Translations under genes and position numbers: made by a program
In this document: piece by piece, positions 7,626 through 16,768 of the stretch
How the letters are laid out: each line of letters begins with the position of its first letter
How positions within the stretch are numbered: position 1 is the stretch's first letter
Origin: Mesorhizobium australicum
GTDB taxonomy: Bacteria > Pseudomonadota > Alphaproteobacteria > Rhizobiales > Rhizobiaceae
Direction of reading: 5' to 3'
Length of the DNA stretch: 64,000 bases
Assembly: GCF_900177325.1 (NCBI RefSeq)
Contig: NZ_FXBL01000004.1
Location: 1,302,001-1,366,000 of the forward strand
Notes under the pieces: generated by a model
Seen by the model: the letters and a program-made list of their open reading frames with translations, nothing else
The model's database searches: none
Told to the model about the DNA's origin: nothing

Positions 7626-9332
7626 TCAGCGGGGATTGGCCCGCAGGAAATTGAAGTCGCAGCCGTCCTCGGCCTGCAGGACCTCGTCGAAATAGAGCTT
7701 GGCATAGCCGCGCGTGGCGCGGATGTGGGCGGGGGGCGACCAGATGGCGCGGCGTGCTTCCAGCTCGGCGTCCTCGACGAGCAGGGCGATACTGCCATTC
7801 TCGACGTCGAGCTCGATCAGGTCGCCGTCGCGGACAAGGGCGAGGGGACCGCCGACGGCCGCCTCCGGCGAGACATGCAGCACGATGGCGCCGAAGGCGG
7901 TGCCGCTCATGCGGGCGTCGGAAATGCGCACCATGTCCTTGACCCCTGCAGCGGCGAGCTTGCGCGGGATCGGTATGTAGCCGGCTTCCGGCATGCCCGG
8001 CGCTCCCTTCGGTCCGGCATTCTGCAGCACCAGAACGTCGTTGGCCCTGACGTCGAGATCCGGTGCATCGAGCCGGTTTGCCATGTCCTCAAGCGACGTG
8101 AAGACGACCGCCCGGCCTGTATGCCGGAGCAGGGCCGGGCTGGCCGCAGCCTGCTTGATGATGGCGCCGTTGGGCGCGAGGTTGCCGCCCAGCAGGCGGA
8201 TGCCGCCGCCCCGGTGGATTGGGTCGGAAAGTGGCCGAACCACGTCGTTGTGCCAGCCGGCGGGCTGCGCCGCCAGGTTCTCGCCGACGCTCCTGCCGGT
8301 CACGGTCAGGCAGCTTTGGTCGATCAGATGGCCGATTTCGCGCAGTACCGCGGTCAAGCCGCCGGCCTTGAACAGGTCTTCCATGTAATGCTGACCAGAG
8401 GGTTTCAGATCGACCAGCACCGGCGTCTCCGCGCCCAACCGGTCGAGTTCCTCCAGGTCGAGGTCAAAGCCGAGACGCCCGGCGATGGCGGCAAGGTGCA
8501 CCACGCCGTTGGTGGAGCCGCCGACTGCCTGCAGTACGCGTAGCGCGTTGGTCATCGCAGCGCGCGTCATGATCTGCGACGGCCGCAGCTTCTCGGCCGC
8601 GAGCGCTACGGCGCGCTCGCCGGTCGCCTCGCAATGACGCAGGCGGTCGGCATGGACGGCCGGGATCGCCGCGCCGCCTGGCAACATCATGCCCATGGCC
8701 TCGCCGAGAAGCGCCATCGTGCTCGCTGTTCCCATGACCATGCAGGTGCCGGGGCCGGGCGCGAGCTTGTCGCCGATCTCCTCGATCTCGACGGCATCGA
8801 CCGCACCGGCGCGATGCTGGCCCCAGAAGCGCCGGCAGTCGGTGCAGGCGCCAAGGCGCTCGCCCTTGTGGCTGCCGGTGATCATCGGGCCCGTCACGGT
8901 CAGGATCGCGGGAATGTCGGCGCTCGCAGCGCCCATCAAGAGGGCAGGGACCGTCTTGTCGCAGCCGCCGATCAGCACCACCGCATCCATCGGCTGGGCG
9001 CGGATCATCTCCTCGGCATCCATCGCCATCAGGTTGCGCAGGAACATGCTGGTGGGGTGCGAGAAGGCTTCGTGGATTGACACCAGCGGGAACTCGATGG
9101 GCAGGCCGCCGGCCAGCATGACGCCACGTTTGATTGCCTCGATCATGTCCGGCACGGAGCGGTGACAGGCATTGTAGCCTGAAAAGGTGTTGGTGATGCC
9201 GATGATCGGCCGGTCGAGCGCGCTGTCGGAATAGCCCATCGCCTTGATGAAGGCCTTGCGAAGGAACAGCGAAAAGCCGGCGTCTCCGTAGTGCGCAAGG
9301 CCGCGCCGCATGCCTTTGGGTTCGTCGCTCAT
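7626..9332 (-). CDS. IlvD/Edd family dehydratase (dihydroxy-acid or sugar-acid dehydratase)
   Basis: This 568-residue protein has the three iron-sulfur cysteine motifs of the family: NACHRS, GGCDKTVPALLMG and GACTDCRRFW. Later family motifs are GTASTMA, PGG, GGSTNGVVHL and DARMSGTAFG. The ATG at 9332 fits the usual start (MSDEPKGMRRGL); the frame stays open upstream to 9404. Enzymes of this family dehydrate dihydroxy acids in branched-chain amino-acid synthesis or aldonates such as arabonate and xylonate. The linked FadR-type regulator and hydroxyacid dehydrogenase favour a sugar-acid or hydroxyacid catabolic role. Confidence 0.9.
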   Translation of the reverse strand: MSDEPKGMRRGLAHYGDAGFSLFLRKAFIKAMGYSDSALDRPIIGITNTFSGYNACHRSVPDMIEAIKRGVMLAGGLPIEFPLVSIHEAFSHPTSMFLRNLMAMDAEEMIRAQPMDAVVLIGGCDKTVPALLMGAASADIPAILTVTGPMITGSHKGERLGACTDCRRFWGQHRAGAVDAVEIEEIGDKLAPGPGTCMVMGTASTMALLGEAMGMMLPGGAAIPAVHADRLRHCEATGERAVALAAEKLRPSQIMTRAAMTNALRVLQAVGGSTNGVVHLAAIAGRLGFDLDLEELDRLGAETPVLVDLKPSGQHYMEDLFKAGGLTAVLREIGHLIDQSCLTVTGRSVGENLAAQPAGWHNDVVRPLSDPIHRGGGIRLLGGNLAPNGAIIKQAAASPALLRHTGRAVVFTSLEDMANRLDAPDLDVRANDVLVLQNAGPKGAPGMPEAGYIPIPRKLAAAGVKDMVRISDARMSGTAFGAIVLHVSPEAAVGGPLALVRDGDLIELDVENGSIALLVEDAELEARRAIWSPPAHIRATRGYAKLYFDEVLQAEDGCDFNFLRANPR

Positions 9333-9407
9333 CTCAAACTCTCGTCTGGCGAAGCGGTCGACCGCCGGCCGCTTGACGATGTCAGGTGATATGATAAGCA
9401 TCAAACC

Positions 9408-10184
9408 ATGTCGAATCCTTTGTTGTCTTCAGTTGCGGCGACGCCGCCGGTAGCGCGCCGCCATCCGAGCCTGGTCGAGCAGGTGACAGACGGCATCGGC
9501 GGGCAGATCCGCTCCGGTTCGCTTATGCCGGGCGCCATGCTTCCTTCCGTTCAGGCGCTCTCGGACATGTGGGGCGTGAGCCGCACGGTGACGCGCGAGG
9601 CGCTGGCGCGGCTGTCGGCCGAGGGGCTCGTCACCTCGCGGCAGGGGCTTGGCGTCTTTGTCTGCGATGCGCTACCGTCCGAGACGTTCTCGATCGCCTC
9701 CGGTCCCGAGTTGGACGATCTCAAGCGCATCCTCGAATTACGCCTCGGCGTCGAGATCGAGGCTGCGGGGTTTGCGGCGCTGCGCCGGTCGGATACGGAT
9801 ATCGCCGTCCTGCGTGAGGCACTGGAGGCAATGGTGCGGCTCGATCGGGCCGGAGACATTGACGCCGGTATCGAGGCGGACATCAACTTCCATCGGGCGA
9901 TCTGTGCCGCGACCGGCAATGGCCACTTCGCCGACCTGTTCGTCTTCCTCAGCCAGTTCTTCCGCAAGAACATCTCGTTGTCGCGGCGGAATTCCGCCGG
10001 CAGGGCGGGCGGAAGCACGGATGCGGCGCGCGAGCACCGGGCGATCTTCGACGCGATCCTCGTCCGCGACGCCTCGGCTGCACGCAAGGCGGCGCGTATC
10101 CACGTGCTCAACACGGGCGCGCGCCTCGGCATCGACATCGAGGCCGTTGCGACGGATGCCGTCGCGGCGGACCGCATCTCCTGA
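9408..10184 (+). CDS. FadR-subfamily GntR transcriptional regulator (FCD domain)
   Basis: This 258-residue protein has an N-terminal winged helix (SLVEQVTDGIGGQIRSG; LPSVQALSDMWGVSRTVTREALARLSAEGLVTSRQGLGVFV, about residues 24-87). The C-terminal helical FCD domain has metal-ligand-like features (ILELRLGVEIEAAGFA; DINFHRAICAATGN; EHRAIFDAI). It starts 75 bp from the divergent dehydratase gene and precedes the hydroxyacid dehydrogenase by 16 bp. It very likely controls both through the shared intergenic region. The effector is probably a small organic or sugar acid, as for other FCD regulators. Confidence 0.92.
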   Translation: MSNPLLSSVAATPPVARRHPSLVEQVTDGIGGQIRSGSLMPGAMLPSVQALSDMWGVSRTVTREALARLSAEGLVTSRQGLGVFVCDALPSETFSIASGPELDDLKRILELRLGVEIEAAGFAALRRSDTDIAVLREALEAMVRLDRAGDIDAGIEADINFHRAICAATGNGHFADLFVFLSQFFRKNISLSRRNSAGRAGGSTDAAREHRAIFDAILVRDASAARKAARIHVLNTGARLGIDIEAVATDAVAADRIS

Positions 10185-10200
10185 CGCGCACGGAGTCCCC

Positions 10201-11175
10201 ATGACTGAAGCCCAACACACGACGATCCTCATTCCCGGGTGGATGAACGACCATACGGCCGAGAGGCTGGACAAGACCTACCGCGTCTTGCGGATCGACA
10301 GCGCGGATGCGGCGCTGCTGCCGGCGAGAGAGGTCGCCAAGATAAGGGGCATCGCGTCTGCGGGGCGGATCGACAGCCGCTTCATCGACGCGCTGCCAGC
10401 CCTAGAGATCATTGCGCATTACGGCGTCGGATATGACGCGGTCGATTCACGCCACGCCGCGGCCAGGGGCGTGGTCGTCACCAATACGCCGGACGTCCTG
10501 ACCGAGGAGGTTGCCGATACGGCACTGGGCCTTTTGATCAACACCGTTCGGGAACTGCCGAAGGCGGAGGCCTTCGTGCGCGCCGGCAAATGGGTGGGAG
10601 ACGACGAATATCCCCCGAGCCGCCTGACACTGCGCGAGCGCAAGGTGGGCATCTTCGGCCTGGGACGCATCGGCCTCGCGGTGGCGCGGCGCGTCGAGGC
10701 CTTTGGTCTTCCGGTGAGCTATCACAACCGAAGCCGCGTCGAAGGCGTTTCCTATGCCTATCATGCCTCGCTGCTCGAATTGGCCGAGGCGGTCGATACG
10801 CTGATCTCCGTCGCGCCGGGGACGCCGGCGACCGACAAGGCCGTCAATCGGGAGGTGCTGGCGGCGCTGGGTTCCGATGGCGTGTTCATCAATATCGGCC
10901 GTGGCAGCACCGTCGACGAGGAGGCGCTGATCGCAGCACTCGTGGACGGCACCATCGCAGCCGCCGGGCTGGACGTGTTCGCGAGCGAGCCCGATGTGCC
11001 GCAGGCGCTGCTCGACTTGCCCAACGTCTGCGTGCTGCCGCATCTCGGCGCGGCCTCGGTCCATACCCGCCGCGCCATGGGCAACCTCGTGGCGGACAAT
11101 CTCGACCAGTGGTTTCGCGTCGGCGCGGCGAAGACACCCGTTCCGGAATGTGTGGCGGTTGCAGGACGCGGGTGA
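10201..11175 (+). CDS. D-2-hydroxyacid dehydrogenase (NAD(P)-dependent, glyoxylate/hydroxypyruvate reductase type)
   Basis: This 324-residue protein has the substrate-loop IAHYGVGYDAVD, the Rossmann motif VGIFGLGRIGLAVARR (about residues 147-162) and the catalytic Arg in FINIGRGSTVDEEAL. It also has the catalytic Glu region and the LPHLGAASVHTRRAMG His. This matches the GhrB-like branch of D-2-hydroxyacid dehydrogenases. The start ATG is 16 bp behind the FadR-type regulator, with which it is probably co-transcribed. Together with the divergent dehydratase it suggests a hydroxyacid or sugar-acid pathway. The preferred substrate is unknown. Confidence 0.9.
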   Translation: MTEAQHTTILIPGWMNDHTAERLDKTYRVLRIDSADAALLPAREVAKIRGIASAGRIDSRFIDALPALEIIAHYGVGYDAVDSRHAAARGVVVTNTPDVLTEEVADTALGLLINTVRELPKAEAFVRAGKWVGDDEYPPSRLTLRERKVGIFGLGRIGLAVARRVEAFGLPVSYHNRSRVEGVSYAYHASLLELAEAVDTLISVAPGTPATDKAVNREVLAALGSDGVFINIGRGSTVDEEALIAALVDGTIAAAGLDVFASEPDVPQALLDLPNVCVLPHLGAASVHTRRAMGNLVADNLDQWFRVGAAKTPVPECVAVAGRG

Positions 11176-11610
11176 CGTCGCGCGCCAAGTATGATTTCAG
11201 GATTGCCTCCAGGGCAGTCAGCACACTGCGCGTTGAATGGGACGAATCCATCAGCCTGCCACGACGGCTGATGGTCCGGCCGCCGTGCCCGGCAGATTGA
11301 CTCGCCCAGCCGCCGGTTTCGGCATATTCTGACGCTGCGTGGTTCAGAAAACTGGGGAGAAGAAAAACGGATCAAGGGGCCTGTTCGCACGACACGATTC
11401 AAAAAAGAATTTTGAATTCAAAGGATAAGAGATCGTTCGACAGTTTTCGATGATCCGAATTGCGCGATCGTTGATCGCGATATATGACTGTGTCAGTTCA
11501 GTCTGATCCGGTGCCCCCTGCATGCTCTCAGGACGAAGACACATCCCGACACCGACGGCCCCGCATGTCGAGTGCGTTGCCGATGTCGCAGCTGGTCGGA
11601 GGTCTGTGAC
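11176..11610 (+). other. Intergenic region upstream of the peptide ABC operon
   Basis: No convincing gene is seen in these 435 bases. The left half is ordinary GC-rich sequence. From about 11390 the composition becomes AT-rich and contains the inverted-repeat operator at 11461-11485, so the promoter of the permease operon at 11611 probably lies between 11440 and 11560. The leader between the operator and the GTG at 11611 is long (about 125 bp). Confidence 0.5.
11461..11485 (+). promoter_or_regulatory. Operator copy 1 of the island regulon (GCGATC-N3-GATCGC, then ATATAT)
   Basis: An inverted repeat GCGATC GTT GATCGC spans 11464-11478, preceded by TTGC and followed by GATATAT. It is the most divergent of four copies (spacer GTT instead of TGC). 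It lies about 130 bp ahead of the peptide-transporter operon and has the same orientation as the other copies. Confidence 0.7.
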
Positions 11611-12552
11611 GTGAAACGGTTCCTGCTCGGCCGGCTGGCGTCCGCAATCCCAACCCTGTTGATCGTCACCATCGCCGTCTTCGTGATGGTGAGGCTCATC
11701 CCCGGCGACCCGGCGAAGATCATGCTGGGCGATCTGGCGAGCCCCCAGCAGCTGGAGGCGCTGCGCCACCAGATGGGGCTCGACCTGCCGCTGGTCACCC
11801 AGTATTTCATCTGGCTCTCGAACATCGCGACCGGCAATTTCGGCCATTCGATCACCTCGAACCAGGAGGTGCTGCCGCTGATGCTGGAGCGCTTCTCGGT
11901 ATCGGCGACGATCGTCGTCGTGGCGGTGGGGCTTGCGGGGCTGATCGCGGTTCCGGCGGGGATGTTCGCCGCGTGGAAGCAGAACAGTCTTGCCGACCTC
12001 GCGGTGGTCGCGACTTCGACGCTGCTTCTGTCGATCCCGAGCTTCTGGCTCGGCCTGATGATCCTGCTGTTCTTCGGACTGCAGCTCAATTGGTTCCCGA
12101 TCGTGGGATTCGTCTCCTTTGACGTGGACTTCATGAAGGCGCTGTCCTTCATCGCCATGCCTGTGCTGACGTTGGTGTTGATCGAGATCGGCTCCATCGT
12201 GCGTATGGCGCGCGCCAGCACGATCGAGGTGGCACGGCTCGAATACATCACGCATGCCCGTGCCAAGGGGCTGTCTGAATCGGCGGTGATGTGGCGGCAC
12301 GCGTTTAAGAACGCCTTCGCCCCGACCTGGACGCTGATCGGCTTGATCCTGGGCAGCTTGCTCGGCGGCATCGCGGTGATCGAAACCGTCTTCACCATCC
12401 CCGGCCTTGGCCGGCTGCTGGTCGACGGCATCTACGCCCGCGACTACCCGATCGTGCAGGGCTGCATCCTTTTCGTCGCGGTGATCTACGTCCTGGTCAA
12501 TCTGGTCGTGGACCTTCTCTATCCGCTCTTCGACCCCAGGATCACGCAATGA
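11611..12552 (+). CDS. Dipeptide/oligopeptide ABC transporter permease (DppB family)
   Basis: This 313-residue membrane protein has the DppB/OppB N-terminus (FLLGRLASAIPTLLIVTIAVFVMVRLIPGDPA), the motif LGLDLP-like region and the permease loop EYITHARAKGLSESAVMWRHAFKNA. It ends with VVDLLYPLFDPRI, also typical. A GTG at 11611 is chosen because it opens directly at the first membrane segment. It overlaps the second permease by 4 bp. The operon carries no binding protein; the family-5 binding protein at 38143, in the same island, is the likely partner. Confidence 0.9.
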   Translation: MKRFLLGRLASAIPTLLIVTIAVFVMVRLIPGDPAKIMLGDLASPQQLEALRHQMGLDLPLVTQYFIWLSNIATGNFGHSITSNQEVLPLMLERFSVSATIVVVAVGLAGLIAVPAGMFAAWKQNSLADLAVVATSTLLLSIPSFWLGLMILLFFGLQLNWFPIVGFVSFDVDFMKALSFIAMPVLTLVLIEIGSIVRMARASTIEVARLEYITHARAKGLSESAVMWRHAFKNAFAPTWTLIGLILGSLLGGIAVIETVFTIPGLGRLLVDGIYARDYPIVQGCILFVAVIYVLVNLVVDLLYPLFDPRITQ

Positions 12553-13382
12553 GCGCCGTTCCAATCCGCGCCGCGCGGCGAAACGCCAATGCCGTGCTCG
12601 GCGGCGGCATCGTCGGGCTGCTGATCCTGCTGGCGGTGCTTGGGCCGCAGATCGCGCCGCACAATCCCCTCGGCCTCGATTTGCTATCGCGCATGAGCGA
12701 GCCCTCCGCGAAATACTGGCTGGGCACCGACGAATTCGGGCGCGACATTCTGAGCCGCCTGATCTACGGCGCGCGGACGAGCGTGTGGATTTCCTTCGCG
12801 ACGGTCGCCTTCGCAGTGTTTTTCGGGCTGATCTTCGGCGTGCTCGCCGGCTTCCTGCGTGGCTGGACGGATCGGATTCTGATGATGTTCAACGATGCTT
12901 TCCTCGCCTTCCCGGGCCTGCTGCTGGCGCTCGGTATCATGGCGATCGCGGGTGCAAGCCGTAACGCCATCATCATCGCGCTTGGACTTGCCTACATGCC
13001 GGCGGTCGTGCGGGTCGCCAAGGCGAGCGTGATGTCGATCCGCGAGCGCGAATATATCGAGGCGTCGCGGGTGATGGGCAACAGCGAACTGACGACGATG
13101 CTGCGGCACGTGCTGCCCAACTGCGTCGCGCCGATGACGGTGCTCGCCACGACCATGTTCGGCTGGGTGATCCTGTCAGAGAGCGCGCTGTCCTTCCTCG
13201 GGCTCGGCGTGCCGCCTCCGGCGCCGACCTGGGGCAACATGCTCGCCACGGGCCGGCCCTTCATCACCCAGGCGCCGCACCTGATCATCCTGCCGGGATT
13301 GTGCATCTCGATAACCCTTCTCGGCGTCAACATGCTGGGCGACGCGATCCGCGACCGCCTCGATCCAAAGATGCAGGGCTGA
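12549..13382 (+). CDS. Dipeptide/oligopeptide ABC transporter permease (DppC family)
   Basis: This 277-residue protein carries the DppC-type signature LGTDEFGRDILSRLIYGARTS (about residues 57-77) and the EAA loop EYIEASRVMGNSELTTMLRHVLPN. The C-terminus LLGVNMLGDAIRDRLDPK is also typical. Its ATG overlaps the stop of the first permease (ATGA), indicating translational coupling. With DppB it forms the membrane channel of a peptide-type importer energised by the fused ATPase that follows. Confidence 0.92.
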   Translation: MSAVPIRAARRNANAVLGGGIVGLLILLAVLGPQIAPHNPLGLDLLSRMSEPSAKYWLGTDEFGRDILSRLIYGARTSVWISFATVAFAVFFGLIFGVLAGFLRGWTDRILMMFNDAFLAFPGLLLALGIMAIAGASRNAIIIALGLAYMPAVVRVAKASVMSIREREYIEASRVMGNSELTTMLRHVLPNCVAPMTVLATTMFGWVILSESALSFLGLGVPPPAPTWGNMLATGRPFITQAPHLIILPGLCISITLLGVNMLGDAIRDRLDPKMQG

Positions 13383-13385
13383 GCC

Positions 13386-15038
13386 ATGGCGAGCATATCC
13401 GAAAGCGAACGGGCGGTGGTCGCGGTCAGCGGCCTTTCCGTCACCATCGGGCCCGGCGGTTCCCGGATCGTCGACGGGCTCGACTACTCGATCGGCCCCG
13501 GCGGCATGCTGGCGCTGGTCGGTGAATCCGGCTCCGGCAAAACTGTGGCGGCGCGCTCGATCCTTGGCCTGCTGCCGCCGCCGCTGACAATCGCACCCGG
13601 CAGCAGCATCCGTTTCCATGGCACTGAACTGGTCGGCATGCAGCCGCGCTCGCTGCAAACTATACGCGGCGCCCGCATCGGCATCGTCTTCCAGGAACCC
13701 ATGGTCTCGCTCAACCCGTCGATGAGCATCGGCGAGCAGATGGCGGAAGGGCTCCGGCTCCATCACAAGCTCGGCAACGGCGAAATACGCGACCGGTCCC
13801 TTGCAATGCTGGAGCGGATCCAGATCAAGGATCCGGTACGCTGCCTGTCGGCCTATCCGCACGAGTTCTCCGGCGGCATGCGCCAGCGCATCATGCTCGC
13901 CTCGGTCATGCTCCTGAAGCCCGAACTGCTGATCGCCGACGAGCCGACGACCGCGCTGGACACGTTGGTGCAGCGCGACGTGCTCGACCTGATGATGGAG
14001 CTGACGCGCGAGAACGGCACGGCCGTGCTTTTGATCAGCCACGACCTCGGCATGGTGGCGCACTATGCCCGCGACGTCGTGGTGATGCACAAGGGCAAGG
14101 CGGTCGAGCAGGGGCACAGCAGGGACGTGCTGAGAGACCCTCGCCACGACTACACGCGGCGGCTGGTCGACGCGTTGCCGAAGCGGCACGCGGGCGGGGC
14201 GCGGAGTTCGGCGCGGGCCGAACCGTTGCTCGAGATGCGCGACATCGTCATCGACTATCCCGGCCGCCGGCACCTGTTCCGTACCAGCGAGGCCAAGCGA
14301 GCCGTCGATACAGTCGATCTGGAGGTCGGACGCGGCGAGACAGTGGCGTTGGTCGGCGCGTCGGGCTCGGGCAAGACCACACTTGGGCGGGCGATCGTCG
14401 GATTGGTGGGCACGACATCGGGCTCGATCACCTTCCGCGGCAGACCGCTCCGCTTCGACCGCGGCGAAGACATCAAGGAGCAGCGCGCCGACATCCAGAT
14501 CATCTTCCAGGACCCCTACTCGTCGCTCGATCCGCGCCAGCGGGTCGACGCCATTGTGGGCGAGCCGCTGAAGCTCGATCCGACCATCAGCCGGGCTGAC
14601 CGCGACAGGCGGGTCCGCGAAGTTTGCACGGAGGTCGGTCTCGGGCCGGAATTCCTGAGGCGGCTGCCGCACCAACTTTCCGGCGGCCAGCGCCAGCGTG
14701 TCGCGATCGCCCGCGCCATCGTGCGCCGGCCGGCCTTCGTCGTCGCCGACGAGCCGGTCTCGGCGCTCGACATGACGGTGCAGAAGCAGATCCTGCAGCT
14801 GATCCGCTCGCTCCAGGAGCGCTACGGCTTTGCCTGCCTGTTCGTGTCGCACGATCTGGGCGCCGTGGAGCAGGTCGCGGACCGCGTCGCGGTGATGGAA
14901 AACGGCAGGATCGTCGAGGTAGGGAGCCGCGACGACATCTTCGACCGTCCGCAGCATCCCTACACGCGCCGCTTGCTCGACGCGGCGATGCTGCTCGACC
15001 GAAAGTTCGATGGTTCGGCCGCCCAGCCTGCGGCATGA
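13386..15038 (+). CDS. Fused double ATP-binding subunit of a peptide ABC transporter (DppD-DppF)
   Basis: This 550-residue protein contains two complete nucleotide-binding domains. The first has Walker A GESGSGKT, FSGGMRQRI and LLIADEPTTALD; the second has GASGSGKTT, LSGGQRQRVAIARAI and FVVADEPVSALD. The domains join near residue 280 with the peptide-importer ending HPYTRRLVDALPKRH after domain one. Gene fusion of the two ATPases is common in rhizobial dipeptide systems. It starts 3 bp after the permease stop. Together with 11611 and 12549 it makes the import machinery of the island. Confidence 0.92.
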   Translation: MASISESERAVVAVSGLSVTIGPGGSRIVDGLDYSIGPGGMLALVGESGSGKTVAARSILGLLPPPLTIAPGSSIRFHGTELVGMQPRSLQTIRGARIGIVFQEPMVSLNPSMSIGEQMAEGLRLHHKLGNGEIRDRSLAMLERIQIKDPVRCLSAYPHEFSGGMRQRIMLASVMLLKPELLIADEPTTALDTLVQRDVLDLMMELTRENGTAVLLISHDLGMVAHYARDVVVMHKGKAVEQGHSRDVLRDPRHDYTRRLVDALPKRHAGGARSSARAEPLLEMRDIVIDYPGRRHLFRTSEAKRAVDTVDLEVGRGETVALVGASGSGKTTLGRAIVGLVGTTSGSITFRGRPLRFDRGEDIKEQRADIQIIFQDPYSSLDPRQRVDAIVGEPLKLDPTISRADRDRRVREVCTEVGLGPEFLRRLPHQLSGGQRQRVAIARAIVRRPAFVVADEPVSALDMTVQKQILQLIRSLQERYGFACLFVSHDLGAVEQVADRVAVMENGRIVEVGSRDDIFDRPQHPYTRRLLDAAMLLDRKFDGSAAQPAA

Positions 15039-15108
15039 AAGACATTGACGCGTTTCGCGCCGCCCCCTACCGGCTCAGGCGCGCGCGATCGCCGAGGGAA
15101 GCCAGCAA

Positions 15109-15810
15109 ATGACCAGCAAACCCAGGTTCGGACTCAATGCCGTCGATGCGGTGCCGCTGCACGAGAAGGTTTACCAGGAGATCGTCAAGGCGCTGATGTC
15201 GGGGCAGTTCGCTCCGGGGCAGAAGCTGACCTCGCGCAAGCTGGCGGCGGAACTCGGCACCAGCGACATGCCGGTGCGAAGCGCGCTGTCCAGGCTGCAG
15301 TCGCTGCGTGCGCTCAGCGCTCTGCCGAATGGCAGCATGGAGGTGCCGCCGATGACAGCGGACGCCTTCCGCCAGCTCATGGAAACGCGCGCCGTCCTTG
15401 AAGGTGCGGCCACGGAGGCGGCGACCGGCCTGATCAACGGCAACAATCTGCGCACCGTCCGACGCAACTGCAATGCGCTGACCGAAGCGGCGCGGGCGGG
15501 GGACATTGAACTCTACCTGCGGCTGAACTACGAGTTCAAATTCTCCATCTACCGCCATTGCGGCAACGACTGCATGATCTTCCTAATCGAGACGCTGTGG
15601 ATGCAGGTCGGCCCGTTTCTCAGGAGCTATGCCAGCACGTTCGCGGGAGACCTGTCAGGCATCCTGGAGATCGACTATCATGAGGAAGCGCTTGCCGCGC
15701 TGGAGGCCAAAGACGCCGCGAGGGCGCGCGACGCGATCATCCGCGACATCCGGGAAGGCGCTGCCTATCTCCTGAAGTACGCGCATTTTCACGACACGCC
15801 GGCGGCCTGA
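15109..15810 (+). CDS. GntR-family transcriptional regulator (FCD type); candidate master regulator of the island
   Basis: This 233-residue protein has an N-terminal winged helix (LHEKVYQEIVKALMSGQFAPGQKLTSRKLAAELGTSDMPVRSALSRLQSLRAL) and a C-terminal FCD-like helical domain (LMETRAVLEGAATEAA; LNYEFKFSIYRHCGN; DYHEEALAALEAKDAARARDAI). It is the last gene of the peptide-transporter operon, 70 bp after the ATPase. Its 3' end overlaps by 22 bp the end of the convergent alpha/beta hydrolase gene. Because its operon carries operator copy 1, it is the leading candidate to bind the GCGATC-N3-GATCGC elements. That link is inferred from position only. Confidence 0.88.
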   Translation: MTSKPRFGLNAVDAVPLHEKVYQEIVKALMSGQFAPGQKLTSRKLAAELGTSDMPVRSALSRLQSLRALSALPNGSMEVPPMTADAFRQLMETRAVLEGAATEAATGLINGNNLRTVRRNCNALTEAARAGDIELYLRLNYEFKFSIYRHCGNDCMIFLIETLWMQVGPFLRSYASTFAGDLSGILEIDYHEEALAALEAKDAARARDAIIRDIREGAAYLLKYAHFHDTPAA

Positions 15811-16757
15811 CCAAGCGCCGCCCTCATCTCGGCGCAGACGATCCTGAATGCCCGGTCCGATGCTTCCGACAGACCCGCCTGTTGCATGAAATTGTGGATC
15901 AGGCCGTCGAAGCAGCGATAGGCGACATTCGCTCCGGCCGCTTTCAGCCGTTTCGCGAAGGCTCGGCCCTGGTCCCACAGCAAGTCGTATTCGCCGCCAT
16001 AGATCGCCACGGGAGGAAGGCCGCCGAGGTCGCTTTCCGCCAGCGGAGAGACACGCGGATCCGCCGAACGTTCGAGGTTCCCGGCGAGATAGGCTCGACC
16101 AAAATATTCCATGGCGGGCCGCTCGAGGTAGTAGCCGGTCCGGTAGTCCTCGTCCGAAGCACTGTGAGGTGCCAGGCTGCAATACGGCCGGAAGTCCGTC
16201 ACGGGATAAAGCAGCGTGACGGCCCGGAACAACGTTTGCGGCCGGACCTCGATCATTGCCCGGATGGCGAGGTTCCCTCCGGCGCTGTCGCCCATCAGCC
16301 CGAAGCGGTCCGTGTCCGCGCCGAGACGTGGAGCATTGTCCGCCAGCCAGCGCGTCGCGGCCAGCGTGTCATCGAGCGCCGCCGGGAAGGGATGTTCCGG
16401 CGCCAGCCGGTAGTCGAGGAAGCCAACGATCGCGCCGCAGCTCTCGGCAATGCGCGCCGACTGTTTCGAATAGGCCTGCGCATCGCCAAGCACGAAGCCG
16501 CCGCCATGAAGATAGAGGATGAGCGGCAGGGCTTGGCCCGATGTCGCCGGCCTGTAGAGCGTGATGGTCACGCCCGCGGCCGCGCCGGGCAGCGCGATCG
16601 TCTCCTGCACGACACCGCCGTCCGGTCCCCGGCTCATGTCGAGATATTGCTTGCGGTAGATGGCGCGCGATTCCTCAAGAGTGACCGGCGCGGGTGGATC
16701 GGTTCGGGCTGCCTGCAGTGCATCGAGCATGGACCGGATCTGCGGATCGAGGGGCAT
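15789..16757 (-). CDS. Alpha/beta hydrolase (hormone-sensitive-lipase-type carboxylesterase)
   Basis: This 322-residue enzyme has the oxyanion motif YLHGGGFVLGD (HGGG), the nucleophile elbow GDSAGGNLAIRA (catalytic Ser) and the C-terminal acid/His region FDGLIHNFMQ. Family-IV esterases hydrolyse short acyl esters in the cytoplasm. The ATG at 16757 follows GGAG. It is the last gene of a minus-strand operon (aldehyde dehydrogenase, glutamine-synthetase-like ligase, gamma-glutamyl hydrolase, this enzyme). An ester or possibly amide-releasing step in the same pathway is plausible. The natural substrate is unknown. Confidence 0.9.
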   Translation of the reverse strand: MPLDPQIRSMLDALQAARTDPPAPVTLEESRAIYRKQYLDMSRGPDGGVVQETIALPGAAAGVTITLYRPATSGQALPLILYLHGGGFVLGDAQAYSKQSARIAESCGAIVGFLDYRLAPEHPFPAALDDTLAATRWLADNAPRLGADTDRFGLMGDSAGGNLAIRAMIEVRPQTLFRAVTLLYPVTDFRPYCSLAPHSASDEDYRTGYYLERPAMEYFGRAYLAGNLERSADPRVSPLAESDLGGLPPVAIYGGEYDLLWDQGRAFAKRLKAAGANVAYRCFDGLIHNFMQQAGLSEASDRAFRIVCAEMRAALGQAAGVS

Positions 16758-16768
16758 GTGGTCTCCGA

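Noticed and set aside
9333..9407. Candidate FadR-type operator in the dehydratase/regulator divergent space
   Set aside because: TGAT...ATCA ends are symmetrical but the interior is not, so the match is too weak to call.
13176..14957. Long minus-strand frame (about 590 codons) opposite the fused peptide ATPase
   Set aside because: Antisense of a strongly conserved ATPase gene; the translation shows only GC-driven composition and no family motif.
15080..15100. Possible fifth operator copy (GCGCGCGATCGCC) before the GntR gene
   Set aside because: Only one half-site-like element, no second arm at the correct 3-bp spacing and no ATATA stretch.
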